A stretch of DNA of 64,000 nucleotides from Gottfriedia luciferensis (GTDB lineage Bacteria > Bacillota > Bacilli > Bacillales > Bacillaceae_G), in NCBI RefSeq assembly GCF_001712755.1, contig NZ_MDKC01000032.1, positions 124,001 through 188,000 on the forward strand. Direction: 5' to 3'. Of this stretch, positions 1 through 7,948 are shown piece by piece. How positions within the stretch are numbered: the first letter of the stretch is position 1; each line of letters begins with the position of its first letter. Made by a program: the position numbers and the translations under genes. The notes under the pieces were generated by a model, which saw only the letters and a program-made list of their open reading frames with translations, was not told where the DNA came from and did not search any database.

Positions 1-150
1 TTGATGAAGACCTGCATGCTTAAAAGTAGCAGATTGATAAATTGGATAACTAATCGCACCAGTTAATGGATCATAACCTTTGCTTCCATGAACAGCTACC
101 GTTTCAATTGATTTTTTATTCGTGTTTAAAGCCTCTTTTGTGTTAGTCAT
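1..150 (-). CDS. PLP-dependent Cys/Met metabolism enzyme, N-terminal fragment
   Basis: The first 50 codons of a gene that runs off the left edge. The translation starts MTNTKEALNTNKKS and contains AVHGSKGYDPLTGAIS and PIYQSATF, the N-terminal signature of the cystathionine gamma-synthase / O-acetylhomoserine sulfhydrylase family of PLP enzymes, which make cystathionine or homocysteine in methionine synthesis. The start is the ATG at 150, preceded by a GGGGG ribosome binding site. The gene lies directly behind a SAM riboswitch, which fits methionine control. The catalytic lysine region is outside the window, so MetI-, MetB- and MetY-type enzymes cannot be separated. Confidence 0.85.
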   Translation of the reverse strand, partial: MTNTKEALNTNKKSIETVAVHGSKGYDPLTGAISYPIYQSATFKHAGLHQ

Positions 151-172
151 TATAAATCCCCCATTTTAGTCA

Positions 173-207
173 AATAAAAAACCACTTCCTAAAAAATAAG
201 AAGTGGT
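173..207 (-). terminator. Terminator arm of the SAM riboswitch
   Basis: On the minus strand a hairpin ACCACTTC / GAAGTGGT is followed by a run of U. It lies between the SAM aptamer and the start codon, so it is the expression platform: SAM binding should favour this terminator. Confidence 0.85.
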
Positions 208-230
208 TATGTCCGCAAAATATACATATC

Positions 231-335
231 GCTCTTATCTTCCAGGTTTTTCACCTGCAGGATTTAGCACTTTCTAGTTTTTACTAGAGTTGCCGGGTTT
301 CGTCGGGCCAGTCCCTCCACCGCTCTTGATAAGAT
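231..335 (-). promoter_or_regulatory. SAM-I (S-box) riboswitch aptamer
   Basis: Read on the minus strand the element has the hallmark order CTTATCAAGAGCGGTGGAGG, then GACTGGCCCGACGAAACCCGG, then a closing AGATAAGAGC that pairs with the 5' end to form P1. These are the conserved blocks of the S-box family. A terminator and the start of a methionine-type gene follow. Off when SAM is plentiful. Confidence 0.95.
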
Positions 336-353
336 TATTTAATTATATTGATA

Positions 354-382
354 AGTATATTAAAAACTCTGATAATTATCAA
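354..382 (-). promoter_or_regulatory. Sigma-A promoter of the S-box transcript
   Basis: Minus-strand TTGATA (377-382), a 17-bp spacer, and TATACT (354-359), about 20 nt upstream of the riboswitch 5' end. Confidence 0.75.
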
Positions 383-414
383 TTGTTTTTTTTGAATTAT
401 TTAATTATTAACTC

Positions 415-2688
415 TTACTTCCATTCTTCAGGTAATAAACTTTGATAAAGTGAACTCTTATATCGGTCATCAATTAGTAATAAAGTCCCTTCATCTGATT
501 CAGATCGTATCACTCTTCCACCCGCTTGCATTACTTTATTCATACCTGGAAAGACATATGCATAATAATACCCATTTTTTCCAACCGAATTAAAATGCTC
601 CTTTAAAATATTTCTTTCTAAACAAATCTGCGGCAATCCTACACCAATTACTACGACTCCGTTTAAACGATCACCCTTTAAATCGATCCCTTCAGAGAAT
701 ATACCGCCTAATACCGCAAAGCCAACTAGCGTTTCTTCATTTAGACTATCAAATTGTAAAAGGAATTCCTCTCGTTCAATTTCAGTCATACCATTTTCTT
801 GAACGATTGTTTTTATAGTAGGGTATTTCTCTTTAAATAAATCAACACTTTGAATTAAATATTGATAGGATGGATAAAAAACTAAATAATTACCTTTTCT
901 TTTCGTAATTTCTTTATATACCGAATCAATTAATCTTTCTAAATTTCTTTCACGATCTTGATACCGCGTTGATAGAGGGTCAATTGTTACCTCCAATTGC
1001 TCCTTATGAAAAGGAGAATCGATTGAAATTGTATAATCGCGACTTTGATCACCAAGCATATCTTGAAAATATTGTATTGGGGTTAAAGTAGCTGAAAAGT
1101 AAATTGTTGAGCGAAATCTTTTTATTACGTCATTTACAACTTTAGATGGGTCAAGGCAAAATAGCTTTAAATGAACTTCACTTTTATATAGTTCATAGTA
1201 GCATACGTAATTTTCATCAAAAAACTCTGCGATTTTGACGAAGTTGAGTGACTCAAAATAAGTATCAAGCAAAAGTTGTTTATTTTCGTCCTCGTCCATT
1301 TCCGGTAATTTTATTTCTACGATTTCATTGAATGTATGTAGAAGTTCTAGTAAATCCCCATCTATTTCCTTTGAAACTGGGGTTACAACGTCCTTCCATT
1401 TCTTTCTTAATTCAATAAAACGCTTATTTATTTCATTTATTATGGCATAAAGTTCATCTTTTAAATTTTTATATCGATTTTTCAACTCTAAAAATTTAGA
1501 TTTGAATAGACTCGCAGAATACATTTCTCTTGAGCGATCAACAAGATTATGAGCTTCATCAATTAATAAAACTGTACTTCGTTTATGCTCATCAAATAAT
1601 CGCTTTAACGATACTCTAGGATCGAAAATATAATTTACATCGCAAATAATAGCATCTGAAGAATTTAATAAATCTAATGAGTATTCAAATGGACAGACTG
1701 TATGTTTTCGTGCATATTCTTCTATTTTCTCCCTAGTTAGTGCTTTTTCGGATGAAAGAATATCAAGAACAGCATCATTAATTCTGTCATAATAACCATT
1801 GGCAAATTCACAATAATCCTTTTGACACATCGTCTCTTCTTTAAAACAGATTTTATCTTTTGCTGTAATCGTCGTACACTTTATACAAAGTCCTTGATCT
1901 GTCATGCGCTTAAATGCTTCTTCAGCAACAGTCCTAGTCATTGTCTTAGAAGTTAAGTAAAACATCCGATTGATACGATCCTCACCAATACTTTTAACAG
2001 TTGGAAAAATAGTTGATACCGTTTTTCCTATTCCAGTTGGTGCAACAGCAAATAAATTATTACCTTCTTGAATCGTTTGATATACCGCACCTGCTAACTT
2101 TCTTTGTCCTTTTCTGAAAGAAGGAAAGGGAAAATTTAATTCTTTTATGGTCTGATTCCTTAACTCAATATGATCGTATTTCCATTTTGCAAAAGGATAA
2201 TAAATTTCTAGCATTTTGTATAAGTAATTTGTTAATTCATCCTTTGTAAACAAAAGATCGAAGCTTATTTTTTGCTCAGTTAAAATATTAATATATGTAA
2301 GTCTAAGTGTAATCTTTTCAAGCTGTAGTTCTTCACAAATAAAATATCCATAAACTTTTGCTTGAGCCCAATGAACAGGATATGAATTTTCATTTATTTC
2401 ATTTAAATCCTTCATTGTTGATTTAATTTCTTCTATTATATATTGATCATCCTTCAGTAATAATCCATCACAACGGCCTTCTATCTGAAACGCCAATTGA
2501 TCCAATTTTATAGTGCCGGATATAGGTCGTTCTTTTACATCCTGTTCACCATATTCTCTTTGGATTTTTTGATGCGCCTTTGTTCCTTCAATTAAAGAAA
2601 CCGAACTTTTATAAGTTAAATTGATACTTCCCGCTGTATGAGCATACTCAACTAGCGTTCGAACTGAAACCTTTATACAATTCTCCAA
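415..2688 (-). CDS. XPD/DinG-family DNA helicase with N-terminal PD-(D/E)XK-like domain
   Basis: A 757-residue superfamily 2 helicase, expected to unwind DNA 5' to 3' in repair. Walker A APTGIGKT is at 216-223, DEAH at 377-380, FSATLTP further on, and motif VI QAGGRVIR near the C-terminus. Between Walker A and DEAH lie C268, C271, C281, C288 and C293 plus C332, the place where XPD-like helicases hold an Fe-S cluster. The first 190 residues are not helicase: GRCDGLL (D74) followed by EEIKS (E87, K89) fits a PD-(D/E)XK nuclease-type core like that of RecB/AddB family proteins. The start is TTG at 2688 behind GGAGGG. The gene stands alone. The domain pair is known in COG1199 relatives; nuclease activity is inferred from the motif only. 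Confidence 0.85.
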   Translation of the reverse strand: MENCIKVSVRTLVEYAHTAGSINLTYKSSVSLIEGTKAHQKIQREYGEQDVKERPISGTIKLDQLAFQIEGRCDGLLLKDDQYIIEEIKSTMKDLNEINENSYPVHWAQAKVYGYFICEELQLEKITLRLTYINILTEQKISFDLLFTKDELTNYLYKMLEIYYPFAKWKYDHIELRNQTIKELNFPFPSFRKGQRKLAGAVYQTIQEGNNLFAVAPTGIGKTVSTIFPTVKSIGEDRINRMFYLTSKTMTRTVAEEAFKRMTDQGLCIKCTTITAKDKICFKEETMCQKDYCEFANGYYDRINDAVLDILSSEKALTREKIEEYARKHTVCPFEYSLDLLNSSDAIICDVNYIFDPRVSLKRLFDEHKRSTVLLIDEAHNLVDRSREMYSASLFKSKFLELKNRYKNLKDELYAIINEINKRFIELRKKWKDVVTPVSKEIDGDLLELLHTFNEIVEIKLPEMDEDENKQLLLDTYFESLNFVKIAEFFDENYVCYYELYKSEVHLKLFCLDPSKVVNDVIKRFRSTIYFSATLTPIQYFQDMLGDQSRDYTISIDSPFHKEQLEVTIDPLSTRYQDRERNLERLIDSVYKEITKRKGNYLVFYPSYQYLIQSVDLFKEKYPTIKTIVQENGMTEIEREEFLLQFDSLNEETLVGFAVLGGIFSEGIDLKGDRLNGVVVIGVGLPQICLERNILKEHFNSVGKNGYYYAYVFPGMNKVMQAGGRVIRSESDEGTLLLIDDRYKSSLYQSLLPEEWK

Positions 2689-2752
2689 GTGAGTACCCTC
2701 CTTTATTACATTTTATCATAATCCTCTTTCTTGATTAAGAATGAAAAGTACC

Positions 2753-2787
2753 AATAAAAAAGTTCAAGTTAAAATAACTTGAACTTT
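2753..2787 (-). terminator. Intrinsic terminator after the YcxB-like gene
   Basis: An 11-bp perfect stem AAGTTCAAGTT / AACTTGAACTT with a U-run (TTTTTTATT) on the minus strand. Confidence 0.8.
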
Positions 2788-2811
2788 TAAAGATCAGAAT
2801 GCAATATTCAA

Positions 2812-3339
2812 CTAGCAATATAAAACTTGAATATTATATTTTCTGTAGAATTGTAATAATCTCTCCATGTCATCCTTTATTGCTTCTAGCGGAACTACAA
2901 TGGCTTGCATACTTGTAAAGTAAATATAAAAGTAATTCTTCGTTCCTTTTATTTCAACTATATCATCCCACTTTATTTCATGAACACTTGATTTTGTAAT
3001 TTCTTTCATTCCATTCTCATCAACCTTTAGAGAATGTTCGCCGAATAACGATTGATCGTTCTTTTCAGTTAAATGCTTAATCATTTTGTTTTTAGAGGAA
3101 CGGTAGAAATACTTTGGAAAATAAACGAACCAAAGAATGGCTGCTATCGAAAAGGCAAGTAAATAACCAAAAAGCGGTTGCTTGAAAAAAAAGGAAATTA
3201 AAAATGGTATTACTAAATAGATTAAACTCACAGCAATTCGTTGATTAATTAACGACTTTTGAACAGTTTTAGAATGTTTTAAATGATGTAAATTAAATTC
3301 AATATAATCATCCAAATTAATTTCATAATTAAGTTTCAT
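2812..3339 (-). CDS. YcxB-like membrane protein
   Basis: A 175-residue protein with two adjacent membrane segments (about residues 36-78), then a soluble domain with the pattern HEIKWDDIVEIKGTKNYFYIYF and IVPLEAI, as in YcxB-like C-terminal domains. The function of this family is not known. I start it at the ATG at 3339, preceded by GGAGGTCAAG, rather than at the ATG 36 bases upstream, which has no good ribosome binding site. It is transcribed alone, with its own terminator. Confidence 0.7.
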   Translation of the reverse strand: MKLNYEINLDDYIEFNLHHLKHSKTVQKSLINQRIAVSLIYLVIPFLISFFFKQPLFGYLLAFSIAAILWFVYFPKYFYRSSKNKMIKHLTEKNDQSLFGEHSLKVDENGMKEITKSSVHEIKWDDIVEIKGTKNYFYIYFTSMQAIVVPLEAIKDDMERLLQFYRKYNIQVLYC

Positions 3340-3615
3340 ACTTGACCTCCAATTTCGCAAAAATATTTTAATCACTATTATTTTAACATTAGAAAAAAAC
3401 AGAAAATAAAGTTATTTTATGTACTTATGTTAAGTTGATTTTTCAAGATTCATAGAATTAATTCTTATATTAAGAATTCGTAATAATTCATTTCCAAAGT
3501 TCTAATTTTAAATTTTTGGCATAAAAAAGGATGTCCTAACTGTAAATCAAAAAGAATAGTGATATAGGCTCGGCGCTGCAAATAATTTATGAGATATTGC
3601 AATTGATCGGTGGAC

Positions 3616-4030
3616 TGCAATTAAATTAAGAGAATCGCAATTAAAATTGTGGACTGCAATTAAATTAAGAGAATCGCAATTAAATTTAGCGAAACTGCAA
3701 TTAAAATTTGAGAATCGCAATTAAATTTTACAAAACTGCAATTAAAATCCTAAAAAACGCAATTAAAATATAAAAGTACCCATACCAGTTAAGGTATTCC
3801 TTTCTAAAAAACAGACAAAAGCAGATCATTTAAATGGAAAACTTGCAAATATGCCTTCTATCAAATAAAAACTTGATAAGAATCTACAAAAATTTCTTAT
3901 AATAATCGATTAGATCAACTGCAAATGAAAAACTCTGTTGAAATACCCTAACAGAGTAGTACATTTCCCAATAAAAATGGGCCGCTCATATGTCAGTTAA
4001 CCTGACTTTTGAGACAGCCCCAATCTAATT
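3616..4030. repeat. Dispersed GCAATTAAA-phased intergenic element, copy 1
   Basis: Eight GCAATTAAA units spaced 19-21 bp apart (about 3616-3770), with spacers that tend to alternate between a GAGAATC and a CAAAACT type. They are followed by ACCCATACCAG, GGTATTCC and ATGGAAAACT, and at the end by a GACAGCCCC block beside the stop codon of the ABC exporter gene. The same blocks recur in the same order at 11022-11370. No ORF of note. Bases 3376-3615 upstream are AT-rich with no recognisable feature. Confidence 0.75.
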
Positions 4031-4042
4031 AAAACAGTTCAA

Positions 4043-5830
4043 TTATGCTCCATCATTAATGAAGCTATATTGCGCCATGTATAGCTTATAATAATGTCCT
4101 TTTAATCCTAGTAACTCTTCATGTGTACCGCTTTCCTCGACATTTCCGTTTCCGATAACCATAATTTTGTCGCAGTCACGGATTGTTGATAATCGGTGGG
4201 CAATGACAAATGATGTACGACCTTCTAATAGCTTTTCAATTCCATTTTGAACAAGCTTCTCTGTATGTGTATCGATATTCGAAGTAGCTTCATCTAATAT
4301 CAATATTCTAGGATCAGCTAGTAGAGCACGAGCAAAAGAGATTAATTGTCTTTGACCTAATGAAAGTCTTGATCCCCTCTCGTTTACATCTGTATCATAT
4401 CCATTCTCCATTTTAATAATAAAGTCATGAGCATGGACTGCTTTAGCTGCAGCAATTACTTCTTCATCTGTAGCGTTTAATTTACCGTATCGAATATTTT
4501 CCATAATCGATGTTGAGAATAGGAATGTATCTTGTAGCATTATTCCCATTTGACTTCTAAAAGATTCTAAATCTACTTTTTTAATATCGTTCCCATCTAC
4601 TAAGATTTCACCTTTTAAAGGATCATAGAATCGACTTAAAAGTGAAACAATTGTTGTTTTCCCTGCTCCAGTTGCACCTACCAATGCAATTTTTTCACCA
4701 GGATTTATTGTGAAATTCACATTTTTTAAGACTGTAGAGTTTTCATCATAACCAAAAGTCACATTTCTAAATTGAACTTCACCATTAATACGTCCAATTG
4801 GAGGTGCATTTTCTTCACTAATAATTTCTGGATCAATATCCATAATGTCAAAAATACGATCAGCTGCCGAGAAGTTTGATATTAATGTATTATAAAAGTT
4901 TGATAAGTTCATAATTGGACGCCAGAACATGCCAATATACATTGAAAATGCGATTAATGTTCCAACTTCGATATCTTGACTAGTTACAAGCTTATATCCA
5001 ACATAAAATACAATTACAGTACCAACACCCCAAGAAAGCTCAACTAATGGCCAGAAGAAGTCATTCATTTTTACTGCTCTCATGAATGAGCCCATTAATT
5101 CAGAAACCTTTTCTTTGAAGTCTTTTTCTTTATCTTTTTCTTTCGCAAAAGATTGAACTACTTTTATTCCTGAAAAATCTTCATGTATAAACGCAATTAA
5201 ATTTGAACGTTTCTTTCTATAATCATCCCATCTTTTACGTGCACGTGTTTCAATATAAAACATGGCAACTGCTAAAAATGGCAGAATTGATACTGATGCG
5301 ATTGCAAGTTTAACATTTAAAATAAACATTACGACTGTAACGCAAACTAAGCTTAGTAATTCTGGAATTAACGTTTGAATACTTTGGTTGAATAAATTTT
5401 GGAGAGCACTAATATCACCCATTACACGAGCCAAAATTTTACCTACTGGTCGATTATCAAAAAACGTAAATGATAGTTTTTGAATATGTGTATAAAGCTC
5501 ATGACGAATATTTACTAAAATATTATTCGTAACAGAGCTAATCATCGTCCAACGTATTTTTGAGGCAATCATTGCTAAGAAATTTAGTGCTAATAGTACA
5601 ACTCCAATCATTATGAGCCCTTTTACATCGTGATTTTTAATATTTGTATCGATCGCTACCTTTAGTAAATATGGATTTAATATCCCGATTACCATTACAA
5701 ATAACATTAAACAAATAACGCTAAATGTTTTTAATTTATAAGGCTTTAAATAAGTCCCGAGCCTAAGAATAAGCTCGGTTTTACTCCGATTTAGTTGGTC
5801 TTCATCACGATTTATCGTATTTTGTGCCAT
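4043..5830 (-). CDS. ABC exporter half-transporter, canonical subunit (BmrD/YheH-like)
   Basis: A 595-residue fusion of a six-helix type IV exporter domain (residues 30-330) with an ATPase domain. Walker A is GATGAGKTT, the signature is the variant LSLGQRQ, and Walker B is ILILDEATS with the catalytic Glu present. It shares an operon with the subunit upstream: the ATG overlaps that gene's stop (TAATG at 5830), so the two are translationally coupled. The partner has Asp instead of the catalytic Glu, the layout of heterodimeric exporters such as BmrCD (YheIH), which pump out drugs. Substrate is inferred, not shown. Confidence 0.9.
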   Translation of the reverse strand: MAQNTINRDEDQLNRSKTELILRLGTYLKPYKLKTFSVICLMLFVMVIGILNPYLLKVAIDTNIKNHDVKGLIMIGVVLLALNFLAMIASKIRWTMISSVTNNILVNIRHELYTHIQKLSFTFFDNRPVGKILARVMGDISALQNLFNQSIQTLIPELLSLVCVTVVMFILNVKLAIASVSILPFLAVAMFYIETRARKRWDDYRKKRSNLIAFIHEDFSGIKVVQSFAKEKDKEKDFKEKVSELMGSFMRAVKMNDFFWPLVELSWGVGTVIVFYVGYKLVTSQDIEVGTLIAFSMYIGMFWRPIMNLSNFYNTLISNFSAADRIFDIMDIDPEIISEENAPPIGRINGEVQFRNVTFGYDENSTVLKNVNFTINPGEKIALVGATGAGKTTIVSLLSRFYDPLKGEILVDGNDIKKVDLESFRSQMGIMLQDTFLFSTSIMENIRYGKLNATDEEVIAAAKAVHAHDFIIKMENGYDTDVNERGSRLSLGQRQLISFARALLADPRILILDEATSNIDTHTEKLVQNGIEKLLEGRTSFVIAHRLSTIRDCDKIMVIGNGNVEESGTHEELLGLKGHYYKLYMAQYSFINDGA

Positions 5831-7566
5831 TAGACCACCCCGCTTTCTACTGTTTCAAAATCTTTGAATTGTTCTTCGTAGACTTCAAAGTATCTTCCCT
5901 TTTTATCAAGTAATTGTTTATGATTTCCTTTTTCAACTATTTCCCCATTTTCAACGAATAAAATTACATCGGCATTTTTTACAGCTGAAATACGGTGTGC
6001 AATGATAAATGTTGTACTATGTGAGAAACGTTTATTTAAATTGTGTAATAATTCATACTCCGTTTCCATATCTAATGCAGAAGTTGCATCATCTAAAATT
6101 AAGATAGGAGCATTTCTTAATAATGCGCGGGCAATTGATATACGTTGTTTTTGGCCACCAGATAAACCAATACCTCGTTCACCAATTTCCGTGCTGAATC
6201 CTTCTTCTAGCTCATCAATAAAGTCTAAACAACAAGCAATACGGCAAGCTTCACGGATTTCATCCATTGTAGCTTCTGGGTTTCCTAGTTTAATATTATT
6301 TTCAATCGTATCTGAGAAAAGGAAAGTATCCTGAGAAACGAGAGACATATTTTGACGTAAAGATGTTAGATTAAAATCTTTAACATTAACGCCATCTACT
6401 AGAACTTCCCCTTTGGCCACATCGTATGAGCGACCAATCAGATGAAGAATTGAAGATTTCCCAGCACCTGTCGTTCCCATAATCGCTACTTTACTACCAC
6501 TTGGAATATATAGATTAAGATCTTTTAAGACAATTTCATCATTATATTTGAAGCTTACATTTTTATATTCCACTGAACCGTCAACTAGATTAGGTGTATA
6601 TGCACCTTCTTTGTTTTCAATTGCTGTTTTACGATCTAAAATTTCAAAAATCTTCTTCGCAGAAGCTTGGTTTTTAGAAAGTACATCTGTTAACCAGCCT
6701 AGCATTCTCATCGGCCAAATTAAGTTCCAAATATATCCACTGAATGCTACTAGTTCACCTAGCGTCATACTTTGTTGTAAAACGAAATATCCACCGATAA
6801 TAATCATTGCAACAAGCGCAATATTTGTTAAAAATTCAATATTAGGAAAATATTTACGCATTATTTTAGCTTGAGACATATTTAAATCATAATATCCACG
6901 ATTCATTTTCAAAAATTTCAACGTCTCATGCTTTTCTCTAGCAAATGCTTTAACCAATCTTACACCCGCAATATTTTGTTGAGCTGTTGTATTGATTTCA
7001 GCTGTATGGTCACTTATTTTACCGTAACCTTTATTAAGTAAGCGATTTAAACGCGTCCCCATATATCCAATTGGGATCATGATTGCTAAACAAATTAGTG
7101 CCAACTGCCAATTAATTACAAATAAGATAACTGTACTGACAGTAAAATAAATTATATTTTCAACAAACAATCTTAGTCCAAACGCAATTGTTTGCCAGAT
7201 ATTTTCCACATCTTCATTAATTCTCGATAGTAATTCACCCGTATTCATCGAGTCGAAATACTTAAATTCAAAACTTTGAATATGCTTGAACATATCATTT
7301 TTTATATCCTCATGTACCTTTGAACTTACTAAGTCATATAAATATTCTTTTACATAACCAAAAATTGATTTGATAATTGTTACACCTATAATTCCACCGA
7401 TAACCGGAAGAACTACTGATGATTTTCCTTTCGTAATACCATCATCGATTAGAATCATTTGTAAATAAGGAATTAAATGATCCACACCTATAACTAAAAC
7501 CATTGAAATTGAACCAATAATAAATGAAAGCTTATGCCTAAAGACATATTTTAAAATTCGAGACAA
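5830..7566 (-). CDS. ABC exporter half-transporter, degenerate-site subunit (BmrC/YheI-like)
   Basis: A 578-residue half-transporter: membrane domain to about residue 310, then an ATPase with Walker A GTTGAGKSS, signature LSGGQKQ and Walker B ILILDDATSALD. The second Asp in LDD replaces the catalytic Glu, so this subunit should contribute the weak ATP site of an asymmetric dimer with the downstream protein. The start is TTG at 7566, nine bases after GGGAGG. Upstream lies a 330-nt leader with its own promoter, a 29-codon ORF and two terminators, which fits induction by translation stress as described for B. subtilis bmrBCD. Confidence 0.9.
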   Translation of the reverse strand: MSRILKYVFRHKLSFIIGSISMVLVIGVDHLIPYLQMILIDDGITKGKSSVVLPVIGGIIGVTIIKSIFGYVKEYLYDLVSSKVHEDIKNDMFKHIQSFEFKYFDSMNTGELLSRINEDVENIWQTIAFGLRLFVENIIYFTVSTVILFVINWQLALICLAIMIPIGYMGTRLNRLLNKGYGKISDHTAEINTTAQQNIAGVRLVKAFAREKHETLKFLKMNRGYYDLNMSQAKIMRKYFPNIEFLTNIALVAMIIIGGYFVLQQSMTLGELVAFSGYIWNLIWPMRMLGWLTDVLSKNQASAKKIFEILDRKTAIENKEGAYTPNLVDGSVEYKNVSFKYNDEIVLKDLNLYIPSGSKVAIMGTTGAGKSSILHLIGRSYDVAKGEVLVDGVNVKDFNLTSLRQNMSLVSQDTFLFSDTIENNIKLGNPEATMDEIREACRIACCLDFIDELEEGFSTEIGERGIGLSGGQKQRISIARALLRNAPILILDDATSALDMETEYELLHNLNKRFSHSTTFIIAHRISAVKNADVILFVENGEIVEKGNHKQLLDKKGRYFEVYEEQFKDFETVESGVV

Positions 7567-7626
7567 AATTATACCTCCCTTGTATCAATTAACCTAACTC
7601 TACGCAACCCTCCACTTTTTTTGACA

Positions 7627-7665
7627 ATAAAAAGACCATGGGAATATTTTCCATACCCCATGGCC
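7627..7665 (-). terminator. Second leader terminator before the ABC exporter
   Basis: Minus-strand stem GGCCATGGGG ... CCCATGGTC followed by TTTTTATT. It shares the CCATGGG core with the terminator just upstream (7721-7752), so arms of the two can exchange partners. Confidence 0.8.
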
Positions 7666-7720
7666 ATAAAGAAACGTTTCGCCCAAAAACAAACAGTTAT
7701 GAATCGTTCATTTTTGGCAC

Positions 7721-7752
7721 AAAAAAGCCATGGGAAATATAAACCCATGGCT
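7721..7752 (-). terminator. First leader terminator before the ABC exporter
   Basis: Minus-strand stem AGCCATGGG / CCCATGGCT followed by TTTTTT. It begins 24 nt after the stop codon of the leader ORF. Confidence 0.8.
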
Positions 7753-7776
7753 AAATCGTCAATTGAAATCTAAATT

Positions 7777-7866
7777 TCAACGTGGTCCGTCCTGCGTAGA
7801 GATAGGGTTCATAATCATTATGAAATTTTGTGATGCTTCACAGCTTAATTTTCTTACAATCATCAT
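7777..7866 (-). CDS. Leader peptide of the ABC exporter operon (BmrB-like position)
   Basis: A 29-codon ORF, MMIVRKLSCEASQNF followed by 14 more residues. It has an excellent AAGGAGGT site eight bases before the ATG at 7866, and a promoter 33 bases further up. It ends just before two intrinsic terminators that precede the exporter genes. In B. subtilis the leader ORF bmrB lets ribosome stalling prevent termination before bmrCD. I infer the same role here from position and structure, not from sequence similarity, which I cannot test. Confidence 0.65.
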   Translation of the reverse strand: MMIVRKLSCEASQNFIMIMNPISTQDGPR

Positions 7867-7898
7867 GTTAACCTACCTCCTTCTTATTTGATATTCTT

Positions 7899-7928
7899 AT
7901 CATATACGAGTGGACTTCAAAATGTCAA
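7899..7928 (-). promoter_or_regulatory. Promoter of the ABC exporter leader
   Basis: Minus-strand TTGACA (7923-7928), 18-bp spacer, TATGAT (7899-7904). Confidence 0.7.
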
Positions 7929-7948
7929 ACTATTTTTAATAAATTTAA

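Noticed and set aside
6002-6334. 110-codon plus-strand ORF inside the ABC exporter gene
   Set aside because: Antisense shadow of a conserved ATPase domain.
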